64,000 nt of DNA. It comes from Novosphingobium sp. RL4. Lineage in GTDB: Bacteria > Pseudomonadota > Alphaproteobacteria > Sphingomonadales > Sphingomonadaceae. Below are positions 1-8,418 of this stretch, piece after piece; within the stretch, counting starts at the first letter, position 1; every line of letters starts with the position of its first letter. Under the pieces are notes generated by a model. That model was not told the DNA's origin and made no database searches. It worked only from the letters and a program-made list of their open reading frames with translations. The translations under genes were made by a program, and so were the position numbers. Where the stretch lies: the NCBI RefSeq assembly GCF_035658495.1, contig NZ_CP141944.1, positions 1,204,001 through 1,268,000 on the forward strand. The letters run 5' to 3'.

Positions 1-2657
1 TAAGTGTTGAAGTCCACGCGGCCGTCCTCGAAGGTCTGGTATTCGAGGTGCTTTCGCCCGGTGAGGTTGCGGCCTTCGAGCTTGAGTTCCAGTTCCCTGC
101 CGGCCAGTGCGATCCCCTGGCGCAGCACCACGTCCACGCGCAGGCCGGGGTATTCGATGACGTCGGGCTGGCGGATGCTGCCCACCAGGCCACGGCTGAC
201 CGAACGCTTGCTGGCATAGCTGAGCAGGATCGTCTGCTGCGAGAGGCCGGAGGTGTCCTCCATGCCGAGCTGGAAGTTGAGCAGGTGTTCCGACTGCCCG
301 GTGAGCGGCGCGCCGTTCTGGAAGTAGTCGCTGGCAAGCTGGGTCGTGCTGGCGCCGTAGATGTCGGTGGTGTCTTCCGCGCCGACCTTCAGCTTCGACT
401 TGGTGTAGGTGTAGTTGCCGATCAGCACGAGACGGCGGTTCTCGAAGAAGGCGCCGCCGATCGTATCGAGATCGACGTTCTTCTGCACTTCCAGCTCGCC
501 GCCGTAGAGGTCCGCCGCAGGGGCGTTGGCGTAAGTTGTGATGAAGCTTTCGGAGCCGGCGAGGATCGATTCGATCGGGTTCTTGATGTGCTTGTAGAAA
601 CCGCCCACCGAAACGCGCTGGTCACGCGCGAAGTACCATTCGAAGCGGGCCTCGGCGTTGGTGAGCTGGCTGTCCTTCAGGAACGGGTTGCCGCGATAGG
701 TGCGGTTGCTGTCGGGATCGTAGAAGTTCTGGTAGACCAGCTCGCGGAACTGCGGGCGGGCGATCGTCTTCGAGCCGTTCACGCGGACCTGCATGCCGGG
801 CTCAAGCTCGTAAGTGAGCGTGAGGGCAGGCAGGAAGTATTCCTTCTTGAGGCCGGTGGTCGGCGTGGCCACCCCGCCGACCGGGCGAAGGACGGTCGTC
901 TGCTTGGCATATTCCCAGCGCACGCCGGCGTCGATCGAGAGGCTGTCGGTGATCTGGCCATCGACCTTGCCGTAATAGGCATGGTTGAGCAGGCGGGCAT
1001 CGAACTGGCCGACGTTGGCGGTCAGGTCACGCAGTTCGAGGTTGTAGTTGATGCCCGAGGCATCGTTCAGATACCACATCCCCGGCTGCAGCAGCACGTC
1101 GAGCCGCAGCAGGCCGAAAGCCTGGATCAGCGACTGGTCGCCGCTGGCATAGACGCCGAACTGGCGGTTGGTGTTGGTGCGCCGGTTCAGCTGATAGGCA
1201 TAGCCGGCGGTGCCGCGCCAGCCGTCGAAGAACTGGCGCGAGACGTCGACGCCGGCCGACCACACGTCCTCGCTCAGGCGCGAGAAGCTGATCGTGGTGG
1301 GATCGACCGCCCCGGTGCCCATGGTGTTGACGAAGTTTTCGCCGAACTGGGTGCCGTCGTTGGTGCGGATATATTCGGAGTCGATCTCGAACGGCGAGAG
1401 GCGCTTGGAGTTGGCAAAGCCGGCGCGTACGTCGATCGAGGTCTTGTCGTCCGGCTTGAACTCACCGGTGAACTGGGTGTCGAGCAGCGCGCGTTCGTAC
1501 CAGGCGGTCTTCTGCGAGATGTAGTCGACGTCCTGGTTGCTCTCCTGGTGGCCGGCGCGAAGGCGCGTGAACTTGCTGGTGTCGTGAATGTAGAGGTTGG
1601 TCCAGCGGATGGAGTTGTCGCCCCATTCGAGGCCGAGGCCCAGCATGCCGTTGACGATGATCCGGTTGTCGGTGCTGACCGTGCGGTAGTCTTCCCAGAG
1701 ATTGTCCGGGTTGGCGCTCAGCCCCTGTGTAAGCTGCTGCACGGCATCGCGGGTCTGGGTCTTGTTCGAGTAGCCGGCCGCCGCGATCACGCCCAGCGTG
1801 GCGTCGCCGAGTTCGGCGCGCGTACCCGCCGAAAGATCGGCCGAGAAGTTCGGCTGCATCTTGTCGACCTTCTGGACCACCGAGTTGCGGCCCCGGAACA
1901 GCGTGCTGCCGATTTCAAGCGCCTGGTCGCTGCCCGAGCCCATCACGGTGTCGCTCTTCAGGTAGGCCTTGAGCGGGGCGGGAAGCGAGCGGTTGCCGTT
2001 GTCGTAGCCGGTCCAGTCGGTCTGGCTGCCGTAATAGGTGTAGCCCAGCTTGTTGGTGGTTTCGGTATCCCAGCCGATGCCGCCGCCGATGGTCAGGAAG
2101 CTTTCTTCCGGGATAGACTTGGTCGTCAGGTTGATGACGCCGCCGCCGAATTCGCCGGGGAAGTTGGTCGAATAGCTCTTCTGTACCAGCGACGAGGCGA
2201 TGATGCTGGTGGGGAAGAGGTCGAGCGGGACGACACGCTTGAGCGGCTCGGGGCTGGGCAGCGGCGAACCGTTGAGCAGTGCGAGCGAGTAGCGGTCGCC
2301 GAGGCCGCGAACATAGACGTAGCCGTTGCCGACCACCGAAAGGCCGGTGACGCGGCCCAGCGCGCCGGCAATGTCGCCTTCGCCGGTGCGCGCGATCTGC
2401 TCGCTGGAAAGGACCGAGATGACCTGCGGGGCCGTGCGCTCGATGTTGCGGCTGCGCTGGCCGGTAACGATGATCGCACCGCCCGGGATCGAGACGTCGG
2501 GCGCCTCTTCTCCGGCCGCCGCGTCATCCGCCGGTTGAGTGGGAACGGCGCCGGCAATGCCGGAGGCGGGAGCGGAAGTGCTGTCCTGTGCCCACGCCGC
2601 GGTCGGCGCGAGCAACGCGGTGGAGAGCAGCAGCGTGACGAGCCGCGGCTTGATCAT
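1..2657 (-). CDS. TonB-dependent receptor (C-terminus cut by window edge)
   Basis: Outer-membrane TonB-dependent receptor that would import a ligand across the outer membrane with TonB-ExbBD energy. About 885 codons are visible on the minus strand from ATG 2657. The start MIKPRLVTLLLSTALLAPTA is a signal peptide ending near AWA-Q. The plug domain follows, with ERTAPQVISVLSSEQIARTG, RVTGLSVVGNGYVYVRGLGD and a GGGVINLTT stretch. The last visible residues (KHLEYQTFEDGRVDFNT) look like the final beta strands, so probably only a few tens of residues are missing. It lies about 100 bp downstream of the lipoprotein gene in the same direction, so the two probably form an operon. PHO-box-like sites upstream suggest phosphate-starvation control (inference). 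The ligand is unknown. The long open frame on the opposite strand is a shadow. Confidence 0.93.
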   Translation of the reverse strand, partial: MIKPRLVTLLLSTALLAPTAAWAQDSTSAPASGIAGAVPTQPADDAAAGEEAPDVSIPGGAIIVTGQRSRNIERTAPQVISVLSSEQIARTGEGDIAGALGRVTGLSVVGNGYVYVRGLGDRYSLALLNGSPLPSPEPLKRVVPLDLFPTSIIASSLVQKSYSTNFPGEFGGGVINLTTKSIPEESFLTIGGGIGWDTETTNKLGYTYYGSQTDWTGYDNGNRSLPAPLKAYLKSDTVMGSGSDQALEIGSTLFRGRNSVVQKVDKMQPNFSADLSAGTRAELGDATLGVIAAAGYSNKTQTRDAVQQLTQGLSANPDNLWEDYRTVSTDNRIIVNGMLGLGLEWGDNSIRWTNLYIHDTSKFTRLRAGHQESNQDVDYISQKTAWYERALLDTQFTGEFKPDDKTSIDVRAGFANSKRLSPFEIDSEYIRTNDGTQFGENFVNTMGTGAVDPTTISFSRLSEDVWSAGVDVSRQFFDGWRGTAGYAYQLNRRTNTNRQFGVYASGDQSLIQAFGLLRLDVLLQPGMWYLNDASGINYNLELRDLTANVGQFDARLLNHAYYGKVDGQITDSLSIDAGVRWEYAKQTTVLRPVGGVATPTTGLKKEYFLPALTLTYELEPGMQVRVNGSKTIARPQFRELVYQNFYDPDSNRTYRGNPFLKDSQLTNAEARFEWYFARDQRVSVGGFYKHIKNPIESILAGSESFITTYANAPAADLYGGELEVQKNVDLDTIGGAFFENRRLVLIGNYTYTKSKLKVGAEDTTDIYGASTTQLASDYFQNGAPLTGQSEHLLNFQLGMEDTSGLSQQTILLSYASKRSVSRGLVGSIRQPDVIEYPGLRVDVVLRQGIALAGRELELKLEGRNLTGRKHLEYQTFEDGRVDFNT

Positions 2658-2759
2658 GGATTGTCCCCCTGGAACACGTAACGGATGCGATCGGATCGGA
2701 TGCGAACGGGGGGCGGCCAGCTTGGACCGCCCCCCTTTGTTATGCTGCGGGCGGTCGGA

Positions 2760-4376
2760 TCAGACGGTGGGCACTGCGGTGCAGGCGCTGTTCGATCCGA
2801 GGTTCGCGTTGGTGGTGTCGCAGGTCCAGCCGCGATACCAGGTGTCCGAAGCGTCCTTGACCGCGCCGATATAGGTGACGTTGGTGAAGAAGCTCGAGAG
2901 CGTGGACAGGCTGGCGTAAGCCGGGACCGCGGTTTCGCCGGCGCCGTTGACGAACGTGCTCGTCAGCGTCGAGGTGAAGGCGGCGTTGTTGTTGGTGCCG
3001 GCGTTGAATGCGGCCTGGACGGCGGCATTGTCGTAAGTGCCGGTGCCGAGGAAGGCGCCGGTGCCGCCGCAGGTCATCACCACCGAGTGGGCGGTGAGGG
3101 AGGTCGCGGCAGAGCCGCCTGCGGTGGTGCCGTTCTGGCGGAGGCACTCGTTCGTCGGGGTGTAGACCACGCCGTTGACGAGAGTGACGTCCGAGTTGCC
3201 GCGGAACAGCATCGAGGCCTGGTTGCCGCTGTTGCCCGAGCCCACGCTGGTCTGGACGGCGGTGAAGTTGGCGACGGTGATCTTGGTGCGCGGATCGTCG
3301 GCTTCGTTGCCGTTGCTGTCGAACTCGAGGAACGAGTCGCCGGCGTTCGGCTTCTGCACGATCAGGGCGAACTGGACGTTCGCCTGGACGCCGGTGTCGA
3401 GGTCGAGGCTGTCATCGTCGGCATTGATGGCGACGTAGTGCTTCAGGTTGAGCGCACCGCCGAAGAATTCGGAGCCGTCGTCCGAGCTGTTCACCGACTG
3501 GATGTATTCGAGCTGGGTGCCGCTGCCGATGCCGCCGCCGGTAAGCGACTGGAGTTCGTTGCCCGGAGCGAGCGAATAGCCCGAGAAGCGGATCTGCACG
3601 TACTTCATGCTGCCGGCGTTGTAGGTGTTGTCCTGGCCGCCGAAGTTCGCGGGATCTGCCGCGCCTTCGGTCACGCGCTCGCAGTTGTTGCCTGCGGTGG
3701 TGCCCATGCCGGTCGAGCAGTCGGTGATCTCGCCGCGCCCGAGCAGCACGACGCCGCCCCACTGGCCCATCGAATCGTTGGTGTTCGAGCCCTGGATGTT
3801 CTGGAGGCTGGTGAAGATGATCGGCAGTGCGGCGGTACCTTCCGCCATCAGCTTGTTGCCGCGGTTGACGGCGAGCCAGGCCGGAGCCGAGGTGCTGTCG
3901 CCATAGACGATCGCGCCCGGCGCGATGGTCAGCGTCACGTTCGTGTCGGCGCTGAGCGTCCGCGCGCCGCAGGCGACGGTCGTGGTGGCGAACGTCGAAG
4001 TTGCGGTCGGCGCCTTGAAGCCGCCGTCGCAGCCCACGTCGACGCGGCCGTTGAGGCGATAGACCACGCCGGTGCGCTTGGGCAGCGTCGAGCTGACGTT
4101 GACCAGCGCGGGCAGGGTGCAGACGCGCCAGCTGCCTTCGGGGCCTTCGATGGTACCGTCGTTGCTCAGCACGAGGCCGCCGGTGGCCGCGGTGCCGGGG
4201 CACTCCGCCGCTGCCTCGACCAGGCCGGTGCCCGGGGTCGGGGTGGGCGTGGGAGCCGGGTTGTTGATGTCCACGTCGATCGAGCCGGCGCCCGGCGAGG
4301 AGATGTCGTCGGCGCCGCAGCCGGCGAGAGCGAGTGCGCTGCAGCCCAGAAGCAGCACGCCATGAATGGTCTTCAC
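2760..4376 (-). CDS. Surface/periplasmic lipoprotein paired with TonB receptor
   Basis: 538-residue lipoprotein. A signal peptide with lipobox LALAGC places the acylated cysteine at residue 20; the next residue is Gly, which fits outer-membrane sorting. A Pro/Thr linker (PAPTPTPTPGTG) follows. The body is rich in Gly, Asn and Asp with repeated strand-turn patterns (WGGVVLLGRGEI, LTGGGIGSGTQLEYIQSV, SSDDGSEFFGGALNLKHYV), suggesting a beta-helix fold, which is an inference from composition. Similar lipoproteins next to large TonB receptors are common in sphingomonads and caulobacters, where they probably capture the ligand at the surface. It is the first gene of the lipoprotein-receptor operon, and PHO-box-like repeats lie 80-220 bp upstream of its start. 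Confidence 0.8.
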   Translation of the reverse strand: MKTIHGVLLLGCSALALAGCGADDISSPGAGSIDVDINNPAPTPTPTPGTGLVEAAAECPGTAATGGLVLSNDGTIEGPEGSWRVCTLPALVNVSSTLPKRTGVVYRLNGRVDVGCDGGFKAPTATSTFATTTVACGARTLSADTNVTLTIAPGAIVYGDSTSAPAWLAVNRGNKLMAEGTAALPIIFTSLQNIQGSNTNDSMGQWGGVVLLGRGEITDCSTGMGTTAGNNCERVTEGAADPANFGGQDNTYNAGSMKYVQIRFSGYSLAPGNELQSLTGGGIGSGTQLEYIQSVNSSDDGSEFFGGALNLKHYVAINADDDSLDLDTGVQANVQFALIVQKPNAGDSFLEFDSNGNEADDPRTKITVANFTAVQTSVGSGNSGNQASMLFRGNSDVTLVNGVVYTPTNECLRQNGTTAGGSAATSLTAHSVVMTCGGTGAFLGTGTYDNAAVQAAFNAGTNNNAAFTSTLTSTFVNGAGETAVPAYASLSTLSSFFTNVTYIGAVKDASDTWYRGWTCDTTNANLGSNSACTAVPTV

Positions 4377-4452
4377 GTGAATTCCCCCGTTGGTCAGGTC
4401 GGAACGAGACGGCGAGTCCGCCTTCGCTGAGCGCGGGGTCTAGGGCTGAGGG

Positions 4453-4481
4453 GTGACAGTTTGTTGGCGATACCGTGACAG
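4453..4481 (-). promoter_or_regulatory. Paired CTGTCAC half-sites, 22 bp apart (PHO-like)
   Basis: On the minus strand CTGTCAC occurs twice (complements of 4453-4459 and 4475-4481) with a 22-bp period, twice the 11-bp unit of a PhoB direct repeat. The heptamer between them does not match. The pair sits 77-105 bp upstream of the lipoprotein start and points toward it. Identification as a PhoB site is inference from motif and spacing. Confidence 0.45.
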
Positions 4482-4575
4482 AAATCTGCACTTATACGAC
4501 GACAGTGTGACCATGAGGGGCAAGTGAGGCTCCCGGCGGGTGCGACTCGCGGTTGTCGGGCCGGTTCACACGTCC

Positions 4576-4593
4576 ATTGCAGTTTTATGACAG
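4576..4593 (-). promoter_or_regulatory. PHO box, near-consensus
   Basis: Minus-strand sequence CTGTCATAAAACTGCAAT matches the E. coli PhoB consensus CTGTCATAWAWCTGTMAY at 17 of 18 positions, with the correct 11-bp repeat spacing. It lies between the leftward lipoprotein/TonB receptor operon (about 200 bp from its start) and the rightward TPR gene (about 80 bp from its start). Its orientation favours the lipoprotein side. Binding by PhoB is inferred. Confidence 0.65.
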
Positions 4594-4672
4594 TAACGTC
4601 ATTTTCTTGCGGAGCGACTTGGCTGGGCGGATGTTGCTGATAGTCCACAGATAGAGAAACGGGAGAACCGCC

Positions 4673-5047
4673 ATGTCCCTCACTGCCCTTGCCGCCACCC
4701 TCATGCTCAGCCAGGCCGCCGCCACGCCGATGACCGATGTGCCGCGCAACGACCGCGTGGAAGTGGCCTATACCGAGCTTGCGGCCGGGAATGCGGATGC
4801 TGCCGTGCGCAAGCTGGAGGGCTCCGGCGCGGCCCGGTCGGACGATCCCGCCACCTTGATAAATCTCGGTACGGCCTATGCCGCCAATGGGCAGACCGAA
4901 AAGGCGATAGCGGCCTATCGCGCCGCTGTCGGCAGCTCGGATCGCTACGATCTGCAACTGGCCGACGGCAGCTGGGTCGATTCGCGTGCAGCTGCCCGGC
5001 TGGCGCTCAACAACCTGCTGCGCGCCAATGCGCGGGCGTCTCGCTAG
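4673..5047 (+). CDS. Small exported TPR-repeat protein
   Basis: 124 residues starting at ATG 4673 after a GGGAGAA ribosome-binding site. The short hydrophobic N-terminus MSLTALAATLMLSQAAA may be a signal peptide. About 1.5-2 tetratricopeptide repeats follow (VAYTELAAGNADAAVRKLEG; ATLINLGTAYAANGQTEKAI), so it probably acts as a protein-protein adaptor in the periplasm. It is transcribed away from the lipoprotein/TonB receptor operon and shares the PHO-box-bearing intergenic region. Similar small TPR proteins often accompany TonB receptors in this bacterial group. The specific partner is unknown. Confidence 0.75.
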   Translation: MSLTALAATLMLSQAAATPMTDVPRNDRVEVAYTELAAGNADAAVRKLEGSGAARSDDPATLINLGTAYAANGQTEKAIAAYRAAVGSSDRYDLQLADGSWVDSRAAARLALNNLLRANARASR

Positions 5048-5237
5048 GCGATTTCGAAATTAAATCGTTCTAACTTCGGGAGCTACCGAATTTTCCCCAA
5101 GGAATTGGCGGATACTGGCCATTTTGAGTACCCCTGAAGTATAAGGGCTCATGCGCAGAGGGATGGGCGCAGGCTGGGATCGCTGAACGGAAATCGGGTG
5201 TGACGATTGCAACATGGCTGTCGATTTGGCCGTGTTG

Positions 5238-5255
5238 TCGTCACACTTCTGTCAT
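5238..5255 (+). promoter_or_regulatory. Weak PHO-like box upstream of virB operon
   Basis: TCGTCACACTTCTGTCAT has the 11-bp direct-repeat architecture of a PHO box. The second half (CTGTCAT) is perfect and the first half degenerate (13 of 18 positions overall). It is oriented toward virB2, 37 bp before the GTG at 5292 and 70 bp before the ATG at 5325. Alone this would be weak; the stronger boxes about 0.7 kb to the left make it worth noting. Confidence 0.35.
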
Positions 5256-5324
5256 CAGGATGGAGCACTGCGCCCTCATACGGAGGGCATGGTGATTCGA
5301 TACGCTCAGTTTCAGATCCGCAAT

Positions 5325-5630
5325 ATGCGCGGTCTTTTCACGATTTTTGCAGCTGCTTTCGGTCTTGCACCGGCAATCGCCCATGCACAGGCGGGCACGC
5401 GCGCCGATCCGGCCGGTTCCGGCCCGATCGTGGCCGCGCTCAGCTGGCTCCAGGGGACGCTGCTCGGCAATGTCGCCACGGCGGTTGCGGTCATGGCGGT
5501 TGCCGCGGTCGGCTTCATGATGCTGACCGGCCGCATGAACTGGCGGTTCGGTGCCACGGTCATCATCGGCTGCTTCGTGCTGTTCGGCGCGGGCGCGATC
5601 GTGACCGGCATCCAGTCGGCGGCGGGCTGA
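5325..5630 (+). CDS. virB2: VirB2/TrbC-like T4SS pilin
   Basis: Major pilin-type subunit of a type IV secretion system. From ATG 5325 it is 101 residues: a signal peptide (MRGLFTIFAAAFGLAPAIAHA) and then two hydrophobic helices (GNVATAVAVMAVAAVGFMML and VIIGCFVLFGAGAIVTGI) joined by a short polar loop with TGRMNWR, the standard VirB2 architecture. A GTG start at 5292 (11 residues longer) has a better-placed GGAGGG ribosome-binding site and is the main alternative. It is the first gene of a seven-gene virB operon. A weak PHO-like box lies just upstream. Confidence 0.85.
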   Translation: MRGLFTIFAAAFGLAPAIAHAQAGTRADPAGSGPIVAALSWLQGTLLGNVATAVAVMAVAAVGFMMLTGRMNWRFGATVIIGCFVLFGAGAIVTGIQSAAG

Positions 5631-5639
5631 GGACGGCTG

Positions 5640-5921
5640 ATGAGCCTCGCCCGCTATCCGGTGCACCGCGCGCTCACCCGCCCGCAGATGTTCGGGGGCG
5701 TGACGTACAGCTTCTTCATCATCAACGCTGCGGTGACGACGGAGATATTCCTCATCACCAAGAGCTTCTGGGCGGTGCCGGCGGCGATCGCAATTCATGG
5801 CGCGGGATACCTCGCCTGTCTTCGCGAGCCCCGGGTGTTCGACCTGTGGATCGCCAAGGTCAGCAAATGCCCGCGCGTGCCGAACTGGCAGCGCTGGGGC
5901 TGCAACAGTTACGCGCCCTGA
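5640..5921 (+). CDS. virB3: VirB3-like T4SS inner-membrane protein
   Basis: 93-residue inner-membrane component that works with the VirB4 ATPase. The N-terminal motif YPVHRALTRPQMFGGVTYSF is typical of VirB3, followed by two adjacent hydrophobic segments (FFIINAAVTTEIFLI and AVPAAIAIHGAGYLACL) and a conserved-looking C-terminus (EPRVFDLW). The start is 9 bp after the virB2 stop. The next gene, virB4, begins 48 bp downstream. Length and order match P-type secretion operons. Confidence 0.88.
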   Translation: MSLARYPVHRALTRPQMFGGVTYSFFIINAAVTTEIFLITKSFWAVPAAIAIHGAGYLACLREPRVFDLWIAKVSKCPRVPNWQRWGCNSYAP

Positions 5922-5969
5922 TCCCGGCCCGGGTACGGGTCTGGATGCGGGGAAGCGGGGGAAATAACG

Positions 5970-8411
5970 ATGGCCGGAAACAGGAAATCGGTTCTCAAGG
6001 GTTGGGGAGCCAGGGAAACGCTGGTCGGAGACCGGCTGCCTTACCAGGCGCTGGTGGACGAGAATGTCGTGCTGCTGCGCGACGGCTCGGTCATGCTCTC
6101 GCTGATGGTGCCGGGGCTTGCGTTCGAGACTGCCGACAGCGATGAGCTCAACGCGCACGTCGCCACGCGCGAAGTGCTGCTCCGATCCTCGCTGGATGCC
6201 CGCTTCGTTCTCTACCATCACGTGATCCGCCGACGTGTGCAGATCGCGATGGGCGGCCAGTTCGAGGACCCGCTCGCCGCGCATATCGACGCGCGCTGGC
6301 GGGCCCGCACCGGATCCGGTGCGCTCTTCGTCAACGACCAGTTCATCACCCTGGTCCGCCGCCCCGCACGCGGCAAGGCAGGTTGGCCGGACAAGCTCTC
6401 GCGCATGCTCAGGAACAAGGGTTCCGCGCCGGTCGAGGCCGATCTCGCCGACGTGCGGGCCTTGCGCGCGGCCGCCTCGGCCATGGTCGCCTCGCTGGGT
6501 GCCTATGGCGCGCGGCTGCTGGGTGACTACGAAGGGCAGGCCGGTGCGTGCTCCGAAGTGCTCGAACTGCTTTCCGCGCTCTACAACGGCGAGATGCGCC
6601 CCGTGCGCCGCCCGGCCGAGGGCACCGACATCGGCCACATGCTGCCCTACCGCCGCATCAATTTCGGCATGGACGCGCTGGAGCTGCGCGGCGCGGCCAG
6701 CGCCTCGTTCGCCTCGGTCGTCAGCCTCAAGGATTATCCCGACAGCACCGCGCCCGGGCTCACCGATGCGCTGCTGCGCCTGCCTTGCGAACTGGTCCTG
6801 ACCGAGAGCTACGCGCCTTCGGACCGCCAGATCGCCCGCGAGCGCATCGACCTTGCCATCCGCCGCCTGCGCTCGGCGGACGAGGAAGCCATGGCCGAGC
6901 GCCGCGAGATGTCGGCTGCACGCGATGCGCTGGGAACCGGCGCGGTCGGTTTCGGCGACCATCACCTCTCGGTGCTCGTGCGTGCCGATACGCTGGACGC
7001 GCTTGACGAGGCGACCGCGCTTTGCGCCGCCTCGCTCGCCGATGCCGGCGCGGTGGCGGTGCGCGAGGACGTCAACATGGAGCCCGCATTCTGGGGCCAG
7101 CTTCCCGGCAACGAGGCATTCATCGTGCGCCGCGCGCTGATCTCCAGCGCCAACATGGCCTGTTTCGGTTCGCTTCACGGCTTTGCGATGGGACAGGCTG
7201 GCGGCAATCACTGGGGCGATGCGGTGACATTGCTCTCCACCACCAGTTCGACGCCGTTCTTCTTCAATTTCCATCAGGGCGATCTCGGCAACTTCACCGT
7301 CATCGGTCCGTCGGGTTCCGGCAAGACGGTGGTCATGAACTTCCTGGCCGCGCAGGCGCAGAAGTTCGGGCCCCGCACGGTGCTGTTCGACAAGGATCGC
7401 GGTGCCGAGGTGTTCCTGCGGGGCATCGGCGGCATGTACAGCCGCGTTGCCGCTGGCCATCCGACCGGGTTCAACCCGCTCTCGCTGCCCGACACCGCCG
7501 CCAACCGCGCCTTCCTGCGCGACTGGCTGGGCGTGCTGCTCGAAGCGCGCGGCCCCGAGGAACTGGCGACGATCGCGGGCGCGGTGGATGCGGCCTATCA
7601 CAACGATCCCTCGCTGCGCCGCCTCTCGCACTTCCGCGAACTGCTGGCCGGCGCGCGGCGCCCGCAGCCGGGCGATCTCGCATCGCGCCTCGATGCATGG
7701 ATAAGCCATGGGCCAAACGGGGGAGGCGAGCACGGCTGGCTGTTCGACAACCAGCATGACCGTCTCGACCTTTCCGCCCGCGTGCTCGGTTTCGACATGA
7801 CGGCGCTGCTGGAAAGCCCGCGCTTGCGCACGCCGGTCATGATGTACCTGTTCCACCGCATCGACGAGCGTCTCGACGGCGAGCCGACGATGATCCTCAT
7901 CGACGAGGGCTGGAAGGCGCTTGACGACGAAGTCTTTGCCGCCCGCATCCGCGACTGGCTGAAAACGCTGCGCAAGCGCAACGCGCTGGTGGGCTTCGCC
8001 ACCCAGTCCGCGCGCGATGCGCTGGACAGCAGGATCGCCACCGCGCTGGTCGAGCAGACCGCGACGATGGTGTTCATGCCCAATGCCCGCGCCCGGCATG
8101 AGGATTACTGCGAGGGCTTCGGCCTGTCGCAGCACGAGCTGGACGTCATCAAGACGCTGCCCGCGCAGTCCCGCTGCTTCCTGGTCCGCCAGTCCGATGC
8201 CTCGGCGGTGGTCAGGCTCGACCTGTCAGGGATGCCCGAAGTGCTCACCGTGCTTTCCGGCCGCGAGAGCACGGTGCGCAAGCTCGACCAGCTTCGCGAG
8301 CGTTATGGCGACGATCCGGCGGCGTGGTATCCGCGCCTGACCGGTTTCCCGTGGCCCGGCGAACCCGAAGAGGTCGAGGACGAGGACGCCTGGATCGAGG
8401 CGGCGGAGTAA
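5970..8411 (+). CDS. virB4: VirB4 T4SS ATPase
   Basis: 813-residue cytoplasmic/inner-membrane ATPase that powers pilus biogenesis and substrate transfer. It has an N-terminal CagE/TrbE/VirB domain (about residues 180-400, including PYRRINFGMDALELRGAA), Walker A GPSGSGKT at about residues 446-453, Walker B MILIDEGWKALDDE near residue 640, and a C-terminal ATPase region with a GFATQSARDAL motif. The length is normal for VirB4. The start ATG 5970 follows a GGGGGAAATAACG stretch. It is followed 7 bp later by virB6. A long antisense open frame here is a composition artefact. Confidence 0.96.
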   Translation: MAGNRKSVLKGWGARETLVGDRLPYQALVDENVVLLRDGSVMLSLMVPGLAFETADSDELNAHVATREVLLRSSLDARFVLYHHVIRRRVQIAMGGQFEDPLAAHIDARWRARTGSGALFVNDQFITLVRRPARGKAGWPDKLSRMLRNKGSAPVEADLADVRALRAAASAMVASLGAYGARLLGDYEGQAGACSEVLELLSALYNGEMRPVRRPAEGTDIGHMLPYRRINFGMDALELRGAASASFASVVSLKDYPDSTAPGLTDALLRLPCELVLTESYAPSDRQIARERIDLAIRRLRSADEEAMAERREMSAARDALGTGAVGFGDHHLSVLVRADTLDALDEATALCAASLADAGAVAVREDVNMEPAFWGQLPGNEAFIVRRALISSANMACFGSLHGFAMGQAGGNHWGDAVTLLSTTSSTPFFFNFHQGDLGNFTVIGPSGSGKTVVMNFLAAQAQKFGPRTVLFDKDRGAEVFLRGIGGMYSRVAAGHPTGFNPLSLPDTAANRAFLRDWLGVLLEARGPEELATIAGAVDAAYHNDPSLRRLSHFRELLAGARRPQPGDLASRLDAWISHGPNGGGEHGWLFDNQHDRLDLSARVLGFDMTALLESPRLRTPVMMYLFHRIDERLDGEPTMILIDEGWKALDDEVFAARIRDWLKTLRKRNALVGFATQSARDALDSRIATALVEQTATMVFMPNARARHEDYCEGFGLSQHELDVIKTLPAQSRCFLVRQSDASAVVRLDLSGMPEVLTVLSGRESTVRKLDQLRERYGDDPAAWYPRLTGFPWPGEPEEVEDEDAWIEAAE

Positions 8412-8418
8412 CCCGGCC

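Noticed and set aside
48..2681. 877-codon open frame on the plus strand
   Set aside because: It is antisense to the TonB receptor, which has a signal peptide and family motifs. Arg/Ala/Val-rich long shadow frames are expected at this GC content.
2685..4430. 581-codon plus-strand open frame
   Set aside because: It is antisense to the lipoprotein gene, with low-complexity composition and no recognisable domain.
5241..8135. 964-codon minus-strand open frame
   Set aside because: It covers virB2-virB4 on the wrong strand. VirB4 has intact Walker motifs; the antisense frame is compositional.
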